Below are positions 24,468-33,597 of a stretch of 64,000 bases of DNA, piece after piece. Made by a program: the position numbers and the translations under genes. Every line of letters begins with the position of its first letter. Position 1 is the first letter of the stretch. The notes below the pieces were generated by a model, which saw nothing but the letters and a program-made list of their open reading frames with translations, made no database searches and was not told the origin of the DNA. Origin of the DNA: Gordonia phthalatica (GTDB taxonomy: Bacteria > Actinomycetota > Actinomycetes > Mycobacteriales > Mycobacteriaceae); assembly GCF_001305675.1 (NCBI RefSeq), contig NZ_CP011853.1:3162001-3226000 (forward strand). The letters are read 5' to 3'.

Positions 24468-25688
24468 ATGGCCATCAATCTCGAACTGCCCAAGAAGCTG
24501 CACACGACGATCGACCAGGCGCGCGACGCCGCCCTGCAGATCTTCCGCCCCATCTCGCGCAAGTACGACCTCGCCGAGCACGAGTACCCGGTGGAGCTCG
24601 ATACCCTCGCCCACCTCTACAACGGTCTCGCGGCCGCAGGCCAGGCAGGCGCCGGCGCCGCCGGTGGTCGCGGGGACGCGAACAAGGAGCGCCCGGAGGG
24701 CTACAACGCCAACGGCGGCAACATGCAGTCCGTCCTCAACGCGATGTGGGCGTCGTACGGCGACGTGGGCCTGATGCTGTCGATCCCGTACCAGGGCCTC
24801 GGCAACGCCGCGATCGCCGCCGTCGCCTCCGACGAGCAGATCGAGGCGATGGGCGGCGAAGTGTGGGCGTCGATGGCGATCACCGAACCGAGCTTCGGCT
24901 CCGACTCGGCCGCCGTCACCACCACCGCGACCCGCGACGGCGACGAGTACGTCATCAACGGCGAGAAGATCTTCGTGACCGCGGGCTCGCGCGCCACGCA
25001 CATCGTCGTCTGGGCGTCGGTGGACCGCAGCCTCGGCCGCGCCGCCATCAAGAGCTTCGTGGTCCCCCGCGAGCACCCGGGCGTGACGATCGTGCGGCTG
25101 GAGCACAAGCTCGGCATCAAGGCCTCCGACACCGCGGTGATCCGCTTCGAGGACTGCCGCATCCCGGCGACGTTCCTGCTCGGTTCACCGGAGGTGGACG
25201 TCAAGAAGGGCTTCGGCGGGGTCATGCAGACCTTCGACAACACGCGTCCGATGGTGGCCGCGATGGCCGTCGGCGTCTCGCGTGCCGCCCTCGAGGAGCT
25301 GCGCACCCTGCTCGAGGACGCCGGCTTGGAGATCGACTACGACCGTCCCGCCGCCGATCAGCCGGCCGCCGTCGCCGAGTTCATCCGCATGGAGGCCGAC
25401 TACGAGGCCGCATATCTGCTCGCGATCCGTGCCGCCTGGATGGCCGACAACAAGATGCCGAACTCGCTCGAGGCGTCGATGTCGAAGGCCAAAGCCGGTC
25501 GTACGGGAACCGACATCACCAACAAGGCCGTCGAGCTGGCGTCGACCTTCGGCTACTCGGAGCGCTCGCTGCTCGAGAAGTGGGCACGCGACTCCAAGAT
25601 CCTGGACATCTTCGAAGGCACCCAGCAGATCCAGCAGCTGATCATCGCCCGCCGCGTGCTGGGCAAGAGCAGCTCGGAACTGAAGTAG
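24468..25688 (+). CDS. acyl-CoA dehydrogenase, FadE23-like
   Basis: A 406-residue acyl-CoA dehydrogenase. The flavin/substrate loop is MAITEPSFGSDSAA, followed by TRDGDEYVINGEKIFVTAG. The C-terminal segment reads LDIFEGTQQIQQLIIARRVLG, the family signature near the catalytic Glu. The start ATG 24468 follows AGAGGAG. It is 29 bp after its partner gene, probably co-expressed from the promoter carrying the two CTTAC-N6-GTAAG sites, and followed by a strong terminator. Confidence 0.88.
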   Translation: MAINLELPKKLHTTIDQARDAALQIFRPISRKYDLAEHEYPVELDTLAHLYNGLAAAGQAGAGAAGGRGDANKERPEGYNANGGNMQSVLNAMWASYGDVGLMLSIPYQGLGNAAIAAVASDEQIEAMGGEVWASMAITEPSFGSDSAAVTTTATRDGDEYVINGEKIFVTAGSRATHIVVWASVDRSLGRAAIKSFVVPREHPGVTIVRLEHKLGIKASDTAVIRFEDCRIPATFLLGSPEVDVKKGFGGVMQTFDNTRPMVAAMAVGVSRAALEELRTLLEDAGLEIDYDRPAADQPAAVAEFIRMEADYEAAYLLAIRAAWMADNKMPNSLEASMSKAKAGRTGTDITNKAVELASTFGYSERSLLEKWARDSKILDIFEGTQQIQQLIIARRVLGKSSSELK

Positions 25689-25736
25689 GCCCCGACCTCG
25701 ATCAGGCAAGGCCTCCCGCTCACCCGGGAGCAGACG

Positions 25737-25772
25737 TCGACCCCGGTCCGCACCCGCGCGGACCGGGGTCGA
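25737..25772 (+). terminator. hairpin terminator after the fadE pair
   Basis: A 15-bp perfect stem (25737-25751 with 25758-25772) with loop ACCCGC, 48 bp after the stop. Confidence 0.7.
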
Positions 25773-25845
25773 ACTGTGTCTGGCGCGTCTCCCGCGCTAT
25801 CCGTTGTGATTCACGGAACCGTCGGTGTACTCTCAACGAACATTG

Positions 25846-25863
25846 TGAAATGAGATCGTTTCA
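25846..25863. promoter_or_regulatory. palindrome in the lipase promoter region
   Basis: TGAAATGA-GA-TCGTTTCA: 8-bp inverted repeats with one mismatch, 14 bp before the ATG and overlapping the region just before the Shine-Dalgarno sequence (AAGGGGAA). It is a possible operator for the TetR regulator encoded downstream. Confidence 0.5.
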
Positions 25864-25877
25864 ACAAGGGGAACCGC

Positions 25878-27266
25878 ATGAGAATCCACACCCGCATCGT
25901 CGTCGCGCTGGCCGCGACGGCCATGCTCGCCGCACCGCTCACCGCCGTGGGCGACGCCTCCGCCGCACCGTCGGTCTCGGTGGCACCCGCGCCGCTGCTA
26001 CCGCTCCCCCAAGAACTCGATCCGTCCTTCTACCGGCCGTCACCGTCGAAGCTAGCCGCCGCGGAGCCCGGCGAGATCCTCGGTGCCCGCCGGATCACGC
26101 CCGCGAACCTCGGGCTGGTTCCGATCAACGTCGACGCCTGGCAGCTGTCGTTCCGCTCCACCGACACCAGCGGTCGTGCCATTCCGGCGGTCACCACCGT
26201 CCTCAAGCCGCGCGGCACCGCGAAGGGCCCGCGCAAGGTGATCTCGATGCAGATCGCCGAGGACTCCACCGCGGGATACTGCGCGACGTCGTACGCGGTG
26301 CAGCAGTTCAACGCCAGCTCGCTGCTCGGACAGGTGGTCGCACCGGCCGAGCTGCTCATCGCGCAGGGATTCCTCAGCCAGGGCTACGCCGTCGTCCTCC
26401 CCGATCATGAGGGCCCGAACCACGCCTACGGCGCAGGACCCCTCGGCGCGCGGATCACGCTCGACAGCCTCCGCGCCGTCAAGAACTTCACGCCGTCGAC
26501 CATCACCGACGCCTCACCGATCGGCCTCTACGGTTACTCGGGCGGAGCCATCGTCACCGGCCACACCGCCGAGCTGAAGAAGTCGTACGCGCCGGAGCTC
26601 AACATCGTCGGTGCCGCGGAGGGCGGCGTTCCCGCGGACTTGAAGGTGGTCCTGCAGGCCGCCCAGAACAACGTCACCAGCGGCCTGGTCCTCGGCGCGG
26701 TACTCGGCCTCTCCCGCGAGTACGACTACTTCCGCACCTTCTTGAACCGCCACATGAATCCGGTCGGCAAAGCGGTGCTCGCGCTCAAGGGCCCGCTGTG
26801 CGTCCAGCACCAGGCCATGACCTTCCCGTTCCTGAACAACATCGGCTTCCTCGAGTATCCGGGCGGCGCTCTGCGCGCGCCGGCGGTCAAGCGCGTCTTC
26901 GACGACACTCGGATGGGCAAGACCGTCCCGGACATGCCGATGTACATCTGGAACTCGGCGCTCGACGAGATCATCCCGGTCAGCCAGGTGAACACCCTGG
27001 TGTCGAAGTACTGCCGAGACCCGCAGGCACGGGTCACCTACACGCGCGATCATCTGTCCGAACACGGCATCGCCGAGGCATCGGGAGCCCCGATGGCACT
27101 GCTCTGGCTCAAGGACCGGCTCGACGGGAAGCCCGCGACCGCCGGCTGTCGTACCAGCGATCAACTGACCATGGCGTCGGACAGCCGCTGGTGGCCCACC
27201 TTCTCGCGCGTCGTCGGAGACGATCTGGCCGGTCTGTTCGGGAAGGCGCTCGGCGCGGGCCGGTGA
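25878..27266 (+). CDS. secreted lipase (LIP family)
   Basis: A 462-residue protein. A Sec signal peptide (about 1-30, ending ASA-AP) precedes a mature alpha/beta hydrolase of the secretory-lipase (LIP) family. The nucleophile elbow is GYSGGA with Ser221, and the acid-containing NSALDEIIPV and RDHLSEHGI segments supply Asp and His. It probably hydrolyses acylglycerols or other lipid esters outside the cell. It is followed by a TetR regulator and two membrane-anchored relatives, so this is a lipase cluster. Confidence 0.85.
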   Translation: MRIHTRIVVALAATAMLAAPLTAVGDASAAPSVSVAPAPLLPLPQELDPSFYRPSPSKLAAAEPGEILGARRITPANLGLVPINVDAWQLSFRSTDTSGRAIPAVTTVLKPRGTAKGPRKVISMQIAEDSTAGYCATSYAVQQFNASSLLGQVVAPAELLIAQGFLSQGYAVVLPDHEGPNHAYGAGPLGARITLDSLRAVKNFTPSTITDASPIGLYGYSGGAIVTGHTAELKKSYAPELNIVGAAEGGVPADLKVVLQAAQNNVTSGLVLGAVLGLSREYDYFRTFLNRHMNPVGKAVLALKGPLCVQHQAMTFPFLNNIGFLEYPGGALRAPAVKRVFDDTRMGKTVPDMPMYIWNSALDEIIPVSQVNTLVSKYCRDPQARVTYTRDHLSEHGIAEASGAPMALLWLKDRLDGKPATAGCRTSDQLTMASDSRWWPTFSRVVGDDLAGLFGKALGAGR

Positions 27267-27318
27267 GTCGGGCACCCGGATCCACCGATCCAAAGCAGTG
27301 AACTGTCGTAAGACGGCC

Positions 27319-27324
27319 TAGCCT
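27319..27324 (+). promoter_or_regulatory. -10 box, leaderless start of tetR
   Basis: TAGCCT ends 6 nt before GTG 27331. Confidence 0.45.
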
Positions 27325-27330
27325 GGATGC

Positions 27331-27954
27331 GTGACAGAACCGAGGACGTATCGAGGCCGATCGATGGAGGATCGTCGACGCGACCGCCGCCGCCGGTTCT
27401 GCGAGTCCGCGGTCGAGCTCTTCGGGACGCGCGGTTACGCCGCGACCTCCGTCGCCACGGTCTGCAAGCACGCGTCGCTGTCGTCTCGACAGTTCTATGA
27501 GGAGTTCGACGACCGCGAGCATCTGCTGCGTACGGTCTACGACAACGCCGAGGACGCAGCCAGTTCCGCCGTAGTGCAGGCGGTCGGTGAAGCGCTGGCG
27601 GTGGCGACCAGCATCGACTCGGTTCTCGAGTCCGGGATCAAGGCCTTCGTCGACTACTTCAGCATCGATCCGCGCCTCACCCGGATCTGTTTCGTCGAGG
27701 CGGTCGGCGTGAGCCCGGCTTTCGAGGAGCATCGCGCTCAGCGCCGGGTCCGCTGGGGTGAGTCGCTGGCCGGGATCGCGAACGCAGGCGTCGAGCGGGG
27801 CCTGATCTCGAACGGCACCGACCCGCTCCTGTGGACCGGATTCATCGGCGCGGTGAACGCGGTGATCGTCGCCCAGGTGAATTCCGACGACCTCACCCCC
27901 GACGACACCCTCCGGGTGATGCGCGCCCTGCTGCGCCACGGCGTTCTCGGCTGA
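27331..27954 (+). CDS. TetR family transcriptional regulator
   Basis: A 207-residue protein. The helix-turn-helix is SVATVCKHASLSSRQFYEEF (about 41-60), preceded by a basic arm (MEDRRRDRRRRF). The C-terminal domain is diverse. The GTG start is set by the leaderless box. It lies between the secreted lipase and the two DUF308-lipase genes, which it probably controls; its operator could be the palindrome at 25846-25863. Confidence 0.85.
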   Translation: MTEPRTYRGRSMEDRRRDRRRRFCESAVELFGTRGYAATSVATVCKHASLSSRQFYEEFDDREHLLRTVYDNAEDAASSAVVQAVGEALAVATSIDSVLESGIKAFVDYFSIDPRLTRICFVEAVGVSPAFEEHRAQRRVRWGESLAGIANAGVERGLISNGTDPLLWTGFIGAVNAVIVAQVNSDDLTPDDTLRVMRALLRHGVLG

Positions 27955-27987
27955 TCGAATCCGGCGCCGCGACCGTCGCACTCTTCC

Positions 27988-27993
27988 TAAACT
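27988..27993 (+). promoter_or_regulatory. -10 box, leaderless start of the first DUF308-lipase gene
   Basis: TAAACT ends 6 nt before GTG 28000. Confidence 0.5.
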
Positions 27994-27999
27994 GGGCGG

Positions 28000-29694
28000 G
28001 TGACCACCTCCCAGCGAGTCTGGCGCGGCGCGCTCGCCGTCGTCACCGTCGCACTCGGCGTCCTGCTGATCCTCCGCCCGTTCTCGAGCGTGCCGTGGGC
28101 GGCCGCGGCCCTGGCCGTCGGACTGATCGTGGCGGGTGCCGTCGACCTCGCCGACGCCGAGGTCCGTCGCAGCCCGCTGCGCCTGGCCGCCGCGATCGCG
28201 ATGCCGATCGTCGGCATCGTGCTGCTGGCGTGGCGGGGACTGTCGGTCTTCGCCGTGGCAGTCGCGGCGGCGGTGGCCCTGGTCGCCTGGGCGATCGGCC
28301 GGTGGGGACGAGCGCTGAAACGCGGGCCCGGCTGGTGGGCGGATGCACTGCTCGGCGTCGCAGCGATCGCCGCCGCCGTCCTCGCGATCTCCTGGCCCGG
28401 CGTCAGCATCTTCCTCGTGATGGGAGCCCTCGGCATCGCCTTGATCTGGCGCGGCGTCGGCGCCCTCATCGGACTGTTCCGCAGCCCCGACCGCACGCCC
28501 CGCGCCCACGTCGCCCTCCGAACGATCGGTGCGGTGGTCGCGGTCGTGGTCACCGTGCCGCTCACCGTCGCGACTTTCTACGTGCGCGGCACCGCTCCCG
28601 AACCCGGCGCCTTCTACTCGGCGACGCTCCCTTCGAACGCGAAACCGGGGACCCTGCTGAAGTTCGAACCGACGACGCAGGGCGTCCCCGACGGCGCCCG
28701 AGCATGGAAGATCCTCTACACCACCACCCGCGGCGACCGACCCGCACTCGCCAGTGGCACCGTCCTGGTTCCCACGGCGCCCTCGACGACGCCCCGACCG
28801 GTGATCGCCTGGGCGCACGGCACCAGCGGGATCGCCGAGAACTGCGCCCCCTCGATGATGGCGGCGCCGTTCGCCCACATCCCAGGCCTCGCGCAGGTGG
28901 TTCAGAACGGTTGGGTGCTCGTCGCCACCGACTACATCGGCATGGGGACACCCGGCCCGTCGCCGTACGTGATCGGCGACGGGGAAGCACGGTCGACGCT
29001 CGACTCGGTCCGCGCCGCACGAGCGCTGCCCGGCATCGCGATGGCGCCGCAGACCGTCGTCTGGGGCCACTCGCAGGGCGGTCACGCCGCACTGTGGACC
29101 GAACTGCTGGCGCCGTCGTACGCACCGGACGTCGGCGTCGTGGCGACCGCCGCACTCGCTCCGGCCTCCGACCTGAGCGCGTTGGCCGTCGGCATGGAGT
29201 CCATGGCCGGCGGTGCACTGCTGGCGTCCTACGTCCTGGCCGCCTACGACGCCGCGTACCCCGACGTGCATTTCAACGACTACCTGAAGGTCCAGGCACG
29301 ACTGCCGATCCGCGGCATGGCGGAGCGCTGCCTGTCGTCGCTCGCCATGCCCGTCTCACTCGCCGAGGCGCTGATCCTCGGCACGGACTTCTACTCCCAG
29401 GATCCGACGTCGGGACCGCTGGGCGCACGACTGCTCGCGAACACCCCGAGCGCCCGTCTCCCCCACCCCACGTTCATCGCGCAGGGTTTGGCCGACGAGG
29501 TCATCTCGCCGTCGTCCCAGAACACGTTCGCCACGCAGCAGTGCCGGACCGGAAGCGATCTCGTCTACCAGACATATCCGGGGCTGGGACACATGACGCT
29601 GATCGACGACGAGTCGCCCGCCGTGGCCGCTCTGCTGTCGTGGACGCAGGCGCGGTTCGCCGGTCAGCCGCAGAGTCCCGCGTGCCCGACCTGA
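28000..29694 (+). CDS. DUF308/HdeD-like membrane domain fused to a LIP-type lipase (copy 1)
   Basis: A 564-residue protein. Residues about 1-165 hold six hydrophobic helices in paired form, resembling HdeD/DUF308 (GVLLILRPFSSVPWAAAALAVG). A further helix at about 172-195 leads to an exported LIP-type alpha/beta hydrolase: G-H-S-Q-G-G with Ser358, GLADEVISP (Asp) and GLGHMTL (His). It is a membrane-tethered esterase or lipase, with the catalytic domain predicted outside. The gene at 29766 is a close paralogue. Confidence 0.82.
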   Translation: MTTSQRVWRGALAVVTVALGVLLILRPFSSVPWAAAALAVGLIVAGAVDLADAEVRRSPLRLAAAIAMPIVGIVLLAWRGLSVFAVAVAAAVALVAWAIGRWGRALKRGPGWWADALLGVAAIAAAVLAISWPGVSIFLVMGALGIALIWRGVGALIGLFRSPDRTPRAHVALRTIGAVVAVVVTVPLTVATFYVRGTAPEPGAFYSATLPSNAKPGTLLKFEPTTQGVPDGARAWKILYTTTRGDRPALASGTVLVPTAPSTTPRPVIAWAHGTSGIAENCAPSMMAAPFAHIPGLAQVVQNGWVLVATDYIGMGTPGPSPYVIGDGEARSTLDSVRAARALPGIAMAPQTVVWGHSQGGHAALWTELLAPSYAPDVGVVATAALAPASDLSALAVGMESMAGGALLASYVLAAYDAAYPDVHFNDYLKVQARLPIRGMAERCLSSLAMPVSLAEALILGTDFYSQDPTSGPLGARLLANTPSARLPHPTFIAQGLADEVISPSSQNTFATQQCRTGSDLVYQTYPGLGHMTLIDDESPAVAALLSWTQARFAGQPQSPACPT

Positions 29695-29753
29695 CTGTCA
29701 CCTGATCGAACCACCCTCGCGGCATGTCGTCGCCCCACCGTCCACCCGCTCCG

Positions 29754-29759
29754 TAAAAT
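29754..29759 (+). promoter_or_regulatory. -10 box, leaderless start of the second DUF308-lipase gene
   Basis: TAAAAT, near consensus, ends 6 nt before ATG 29766. Confidence 0.6.
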
Positions 29760-29765
29760 CGACGA

Positions 29766-31427
29766 ATGTCGCTTTTCCGCTTCAGCCGCGCAATCCTCGC
29801 AGCTGGCGCACTCATCGTTGGCGTGATCCTGATCGTCCGCCCCTTCTCGACCCTCACCGCGCTCGCCGCAACGGCGGGGATCGCCCTGGTGATCGTCGGC
29901 GCCGCCGAGATCCTCCGCGGCCGTGACTACGCGAGTGCCACGGCGGCACCGGCCGGATTCCTGATCATCGCGACCGGCATGGTGACCGCCGCATGGCCGG
30001 GACTGTCGATCTCGACGGTGAGCATCATGCTCGGTGCCGGGCTCGCGATCTTCGGCCTGGCTCGTCTCGTCGACGCGATCCGCGGCACCGGCGCCGCCCG
30101 CGTCGCCGACGGGCTCATCGGCGTCAGCGGCGTGTGTCTGGCCGTCGTCGCAGCCCTGCCGGGTCTCACCCTCTTCGCGGTGTGCCTCGCGCTGGGCGGC
30201 GCGCTGGTGTGGTCAGGTGTCGCGGGACTGTTCTACAGCTTCGGACGGAGTGCCGGAGTGGTGCGACCCCAGGCCCCGCGCGTCGTCGCGGCGTCTCTCG
30301 CACTGGTCGTGACGGCCCCGCTGGTGGGCTTCGCCGTCGGCGGGTACTCGTCGCCACCGGTCCCCGGCGGGTTCTACCACGCAGCCGCCGACGGCGCACC
30401 CGGCACACTGCTGCGCGTGGAGCCGTTCAACGGAGACACCCCGCAGCACTCACGCGCCTGGCAGATCCTGTACACCACGCAGAACGAGGCCGGACGGCCC
30501 GCGGTCGCGAGCGGTCTCGTCATCGCTCCGGCACAACCGCCGACGACACCGTCAGCCGTGATCGCGTGGGCGCACACGACCACCGGCGTCGCACAGGACT
30601 GCGCACCGTCCCTGCGCGACGACCTGTTCACCGCAGGGCCGCGACCGGCGTTGGCCGGGGCGTTGGCTCAGGGGTGGACGGTGGTCGCGACCGACTACAT
30701 CGGTCTCGGCACCCAGGGCCCGCACCCGTATCTGATCGGCCGCGCCGAAGCGCGGTCGGTGCTCGACGCCGTCCGGGCCGCACGATCGATCGACGCCCTG
30801 ATCCTCGCGGACCGGACCGTCGTGTGGGGCGTCTCGCAGGGCGGGCACGCAGCGTTGTGGGCCGACGTGGTGCGGCCCGAGTATGCACCCGACGTTCCGC
30901 TCGCCGGCGTCGCCGCAGTCTCTCCGATGGCTGATCTGCGGGCCCTCGCGCAGACCCTCGACTCGTCATCCGGCGACCCGTCGATCGGCGCGTACCTGCT
31001 CAGCGCCTACGCCTCCGCCTACAGCGACGTCGACGCCGACGATCACCTGCGCGTGCAGGCACGACTGCCGATGCGCGAACTCGCCAAACGATGCCTGACG
31101 GCCGACCGCCGCGGCACCGGGCTGATGGTGGCGTTGGCCGTCGGCGCCGACCCGTACTCGGAGCCGCTCGATCACGGAGCCCTGGGACGGCGCTTGTCGG
31201 AGAACACTCCCGTCGGAGCCACCGGCACACCGCTGCTGGTGCTGCAGGGCGACGAGGATCGCATCGTCACACCAGCCGCGCAGGCGGGCTATGTGGAACG
31301 CCGCCGGGCGATGGGCGCCGCCGTCGACTACCGCACGTACCCCGGCCGCGGCCACGACGACGTCCTCACGTCCGGCCCCGCCGGCGTCGACGACCTGATC
31401 GCCTGGACCCGCGACCGCCTCGGCTGA
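29766..31427 (+). CDS. DUF308/HdeD-like membrane domain fused to a LIP-type lipase (copy 2)
   Basis: A 553-residue protein with the same architecture as its neighbour: paired hydrophobic helices over about residues 1-165 (GVILIVRPFSTLTALAATAG), then a linker helix, then a LIP-type hydrolase with G-V-S-Q-G-G, DEDRIVTP and GRGHDDV. It carries its own leaderless promoter. Divergence between the copies is considerable outside the motifs, so the duplication is not recent. Confidence 0.82.
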   Translation: MSLFRFSRAILAAGALIVGVILIVRPFSTLTALAATAGIALVIVGAAEILRGRDYASATAAPAGFLIIATGMVTAAWPGLSISTVSIMLGAGLAIFGLARLVDAIRGTGAARVADGLIGVSGVCLAVVAALPGLTLFAVCLALGGALVWSGVAGLFYSFGRSAGVVRPQAPRVVAASLALVVTAPLVGFAVGGYSSPPVPGGFYHAAADGAPGTLLRVEPFNGDTPQHSRAWQILYTTQNEAGRPAVASGLVIAPAQPPTTPSAVIAWAHTTTGVAQDCAPSLRDDLFTAGPRPALAGALAQGWTVVATDYIGLGTQGPHPYLIGRAEARSVLDAVRAARSIDALILADRTVVWGVSQGGHAALWADVVRPEYAPDVPLAGVAAVSPMADLRALAQTLDSSSGDPSIGAYLLSAYASAYSDVDADDHLRVQARLPMRELAKRCLTADRRGTGLMVALAVGADPYSEPLDHGALGRRLSENTPVGATGTPLLVLQGDEDRIVTPAAQAGYVERRRAMGAAVDYRTYPGRGHDDVLTSGPAGVDDLIAWTRDRLG

Positions 31428-31446
31428 TCGCGGATCCGGGCGGCCG

Positions 31447-33324
31447 TCACCGACCGAGCTGCTCCACGAGCGCCTCCAGCACCGACATGTCCTCGATGGT
31501 CGACGGCACCGTGTACTCCTCGCCGTCGACGATCTGCCGCATCGTCTTGCGAAGGATCTTGCCCGACCGGGTCTTCGGCAGCGCCTCGACGACGGTGACG
31601 TCGCGGAACGTCGCGACGGCGCCGATCGCCTCGCGCACCAGCGCCACCAGTTCGGCCCGCAGGTCGTCCGCGCTGATCGTCGCACCCGACTTCAAGACCA
31701 CGTAGCCGCTGGGCCGCTGCCCCTTCAAATCGTCGTGGATGCCCACCACAGCGCACTCGGCGACGGCCGGATGGGCCGCGACCACCGCCTCGATGCTGCC
31801 GGTCGAGAGCCGGTGCCCCGCGACGTTGATGACGTCGTCCGAGCGGCCGAGGACGAAGACGTAGCCGTCGCCGTCGATGTAGCCGGAGTCGCCCGTGAGG
31901 TAGTAGCCGGGGAACGCCTCCAGATAGGAGGAGCGGAACCGCGCCTCGTCCCGCCAGAGGCCGGCGAGCGTACCGGGCGGCATCGGGAGCTTGACCACGA
32001 TGTTGCCCTCGGCGTCGGCACCCAGCCGGTTGCCCTCGGCGTCCACCACCTGGACGTCGTAGCCGGGAACGGCGACGGTCGCGGTGCCGGGCTTGAGCGG
32101 CATCGGCTCCAGGCCGCGCAGGTTGGCGACGATCGCCCAGCCGGTCTCGGTCTGCCACCAGTGGTCCACGACGGGGACGCCGAGCGTCTCGGTGCCCCAC
32201 GCGAAGGTGTCCGGGTCCAGCCGCTCGCCGGCGGCGAAGAGCGTGCGGAAGCTCGACATGTCGTACTTCGCGAGCTCGGCGGCCTCCGGGTCCGCCTTCC
32301 GAATGGCGCGGATGGCGGTCGGCGCCGTGAAGAGCGCCGACGCGCGATGCTCGGAGATGACCCGCCAGAAGGCACCTGCGTCGGGCGTTCCGACCGGCTT
32401 GCCCTCGTACATGATCGTGGTGGCGCCCAGGAGCAGCGGCCCGTAGACGATGTAGGAGTGCCCGACCACCCAGCCGACATCGGAGGCGGTCCACCAGACG
32501 TCGTCCGGGCCGACGCCGTAGACGTACTTCATGGACCAGACCAGCGCGACGGCGTGCCCACCGTTGTCCCGGACCACGCCCTTCGGCTTCCCGGTGGTGC
32601 CGGACGTGTAGAGAATGTAGAGCGGATCGGTGGCCGCGACCTCCACCGGCCCGACGGCGTCGGCCGACGCCATCTGCTCGTCCCAATCCAACCAGCCGTG
32701 GTCGACGGCCGAACCCGGCACCTGCGCTCGGTCCTTGACGATCACGGTGGCCGGTGCCGACGCAGAGAGCGCGAGCGCGTCGCGCACCATCGGCAGGTAT
32801 TCGATGACGCGTCCGGGCTCCAGACCGCCCGACGCGGTGACGACGGCGACCGGCTGCGCGTCGTCGATCCGCGTCGCGAGTTCGGGGGCGGCGAATCCGC
32901 CGAAGACCACCGAGTGGACCGCGCCGATCCGAGCACACGCGAGCATCGCGATCGCCGCCTCGGGGATCATCGGCATGTAGATGATGACGCGATCCCCCTT
33001 CGTGACGCCCTGCGCGGCGAGCACGCCGGCGAATCGCGCGACCTCGTCGAGCAGTTGCGCATAGGTGTAGGTGCGCTTCTCACCGACCATCGCCGAATCC
33101 CAGATCAGCGCGTCGCGGTCGCCGCGCCCGGCGGCCACGTGACGGTCCAGTGCGTTGGCCGAGGTGTTCAACGACGCGTCCGGGTACCAGCGGTAGATGG
33201 GCGGATTGGAGTCGTCGAGCGCACGGGTCGGCGGGGTGATCCAGTCGATCGCCTCTGCGGCATCCAGCCAGAAGCCGTCGGGATCGTCGATACTGCGCGA
33301 AAACGCGTCTGCATAGGTGGCCAT
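31447..33324 (-). CDS. prpE: propionyl-CoA synthetase (acetyl-CoA synthetase family)
   Basis: A 625-residue AMP-forming ligase. The P-loop is ILYTSGTTGKPKG, with WWTASDVGWVVGHSYIVYGPLL and WWQTETGW (A5), the hinge YYLTGDSG, and catalytic lysine in KTRSGKILRK. Length and motifs match PrpE-type acyl-CoA synthetases, which convert propionate (and other short acids) to CoA esters. ATG 33324 is preceded 7 nt upstream by TAGCGT on the minus strand, so the transcript is probably leaderless. Confidence 0.88.
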   Translation of the reverse strand: MATYADAFSRSIDDPDGFWLDAAEAIDWITPPTRALDDSNPPIYRWYPDASLNTSANALDRHVAAGRGDRDALIWDSAMVGEKRTYTYAQLLDEVARFAGVLAAQGVTKGDRVIIYMPMIPEAAIAMLACARIGAVHSVVFGGFAAPELATRIDDAQPVAVVTASGGLEPGRVIEYLPMVRDALALSASAPATVIVKDRAQVPGSAVDHGWLDWDEQMASADAVGPVEVAATDPLYILYTSGTTGKPKGVVRDNGGHAVALVWSMKYVYGVGPDDVWWTASDVGWVVGHSYIVYGPLLLGATTIMYEGKPVGTPDAGAFWRVISEHRASALFTAPTAIRAIRKADPEAAELAKYDMSSFRTLFAAGERLDPDTFAWGTETLGVPVVDHWWQTETGWAIVANLRGLEPMPLKPGTATVAVPGYDVQVVDAEGNRLGADAEGNIVVKLPMPPGTLAGLWRDEARFRSSYLEAFPGYYLTGDSGYIDGDGYVFVLGRSDDVINVAGHRLSTGSIEAVVAAHPAVAECAVVGIHDDLKGQRPSGYVVLKSGATISADDLRAELVALVREAIGAVATFRDVTVVEALPKTRSGKILRKTMRQIVDGEEYTVPSTIEDMSVLEALVEQLGR

Positions 33325-33331
33325 ACCGGTA

Positions 33332-33337
33332 ACGCTA
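33332..33337 (-). promoter_or_regulatory. -10 box, leaderless start of prpE
   Basis: TAGCGT on the minus strand ends 7 nt before ATG 33324. It is also the reason to prefer this start over the open frame further upstream. Confidence 0.45.
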
Positions 33338-33444
33338 GCCACCGGGACCGTGACGGACACCACTTTTTCGACGTGGGTCCGCTCACAAACGCCGTCGTTT
33401 TGATTACGGAAAGATAACGGGAATATTCGCACTCTTACCTGCAT

Positions 33445-33458
33445 ATTTGCCGGCAAAT
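33445..33458. promoter_or_regulatory. 14-bp perfect palindrome between prpE and rpf
   Basis: ATTTGCCGGCAAAT has no spacer, 121 bp from prpE and 140 bp from rpf. It may be an operator for either gene. No regulator is assigned. Confidence 0.4.
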
Positions 33459-33597
33459 CAGCGCTTGCAGGAGTTAGCACTTTGTGTCGGCGACCACATT
33501 TTCCGGCGTGACCTTTGCTTTTCCGACCCGTAGTGTCGCTTCAGTCCACGAACGCAGCCCGCTTAGGAGGGTCTGCGCCCAAGGAGGAAATCGCTCT

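Noticed and set aside
33372..33387. CRP-like site CGTGG-N6-TCACA between prpE and rpf
   Set aside because: Two mismatches in the left half and no matching promoter spacing; too weak to annotate.
33325..33597. Cyclic-di-AMP (ydaO-type) riboswitch upstream of rpf
   Set aside because: Some rpf genes have one, but I cannot find its conserved elements in this 273-bp region.
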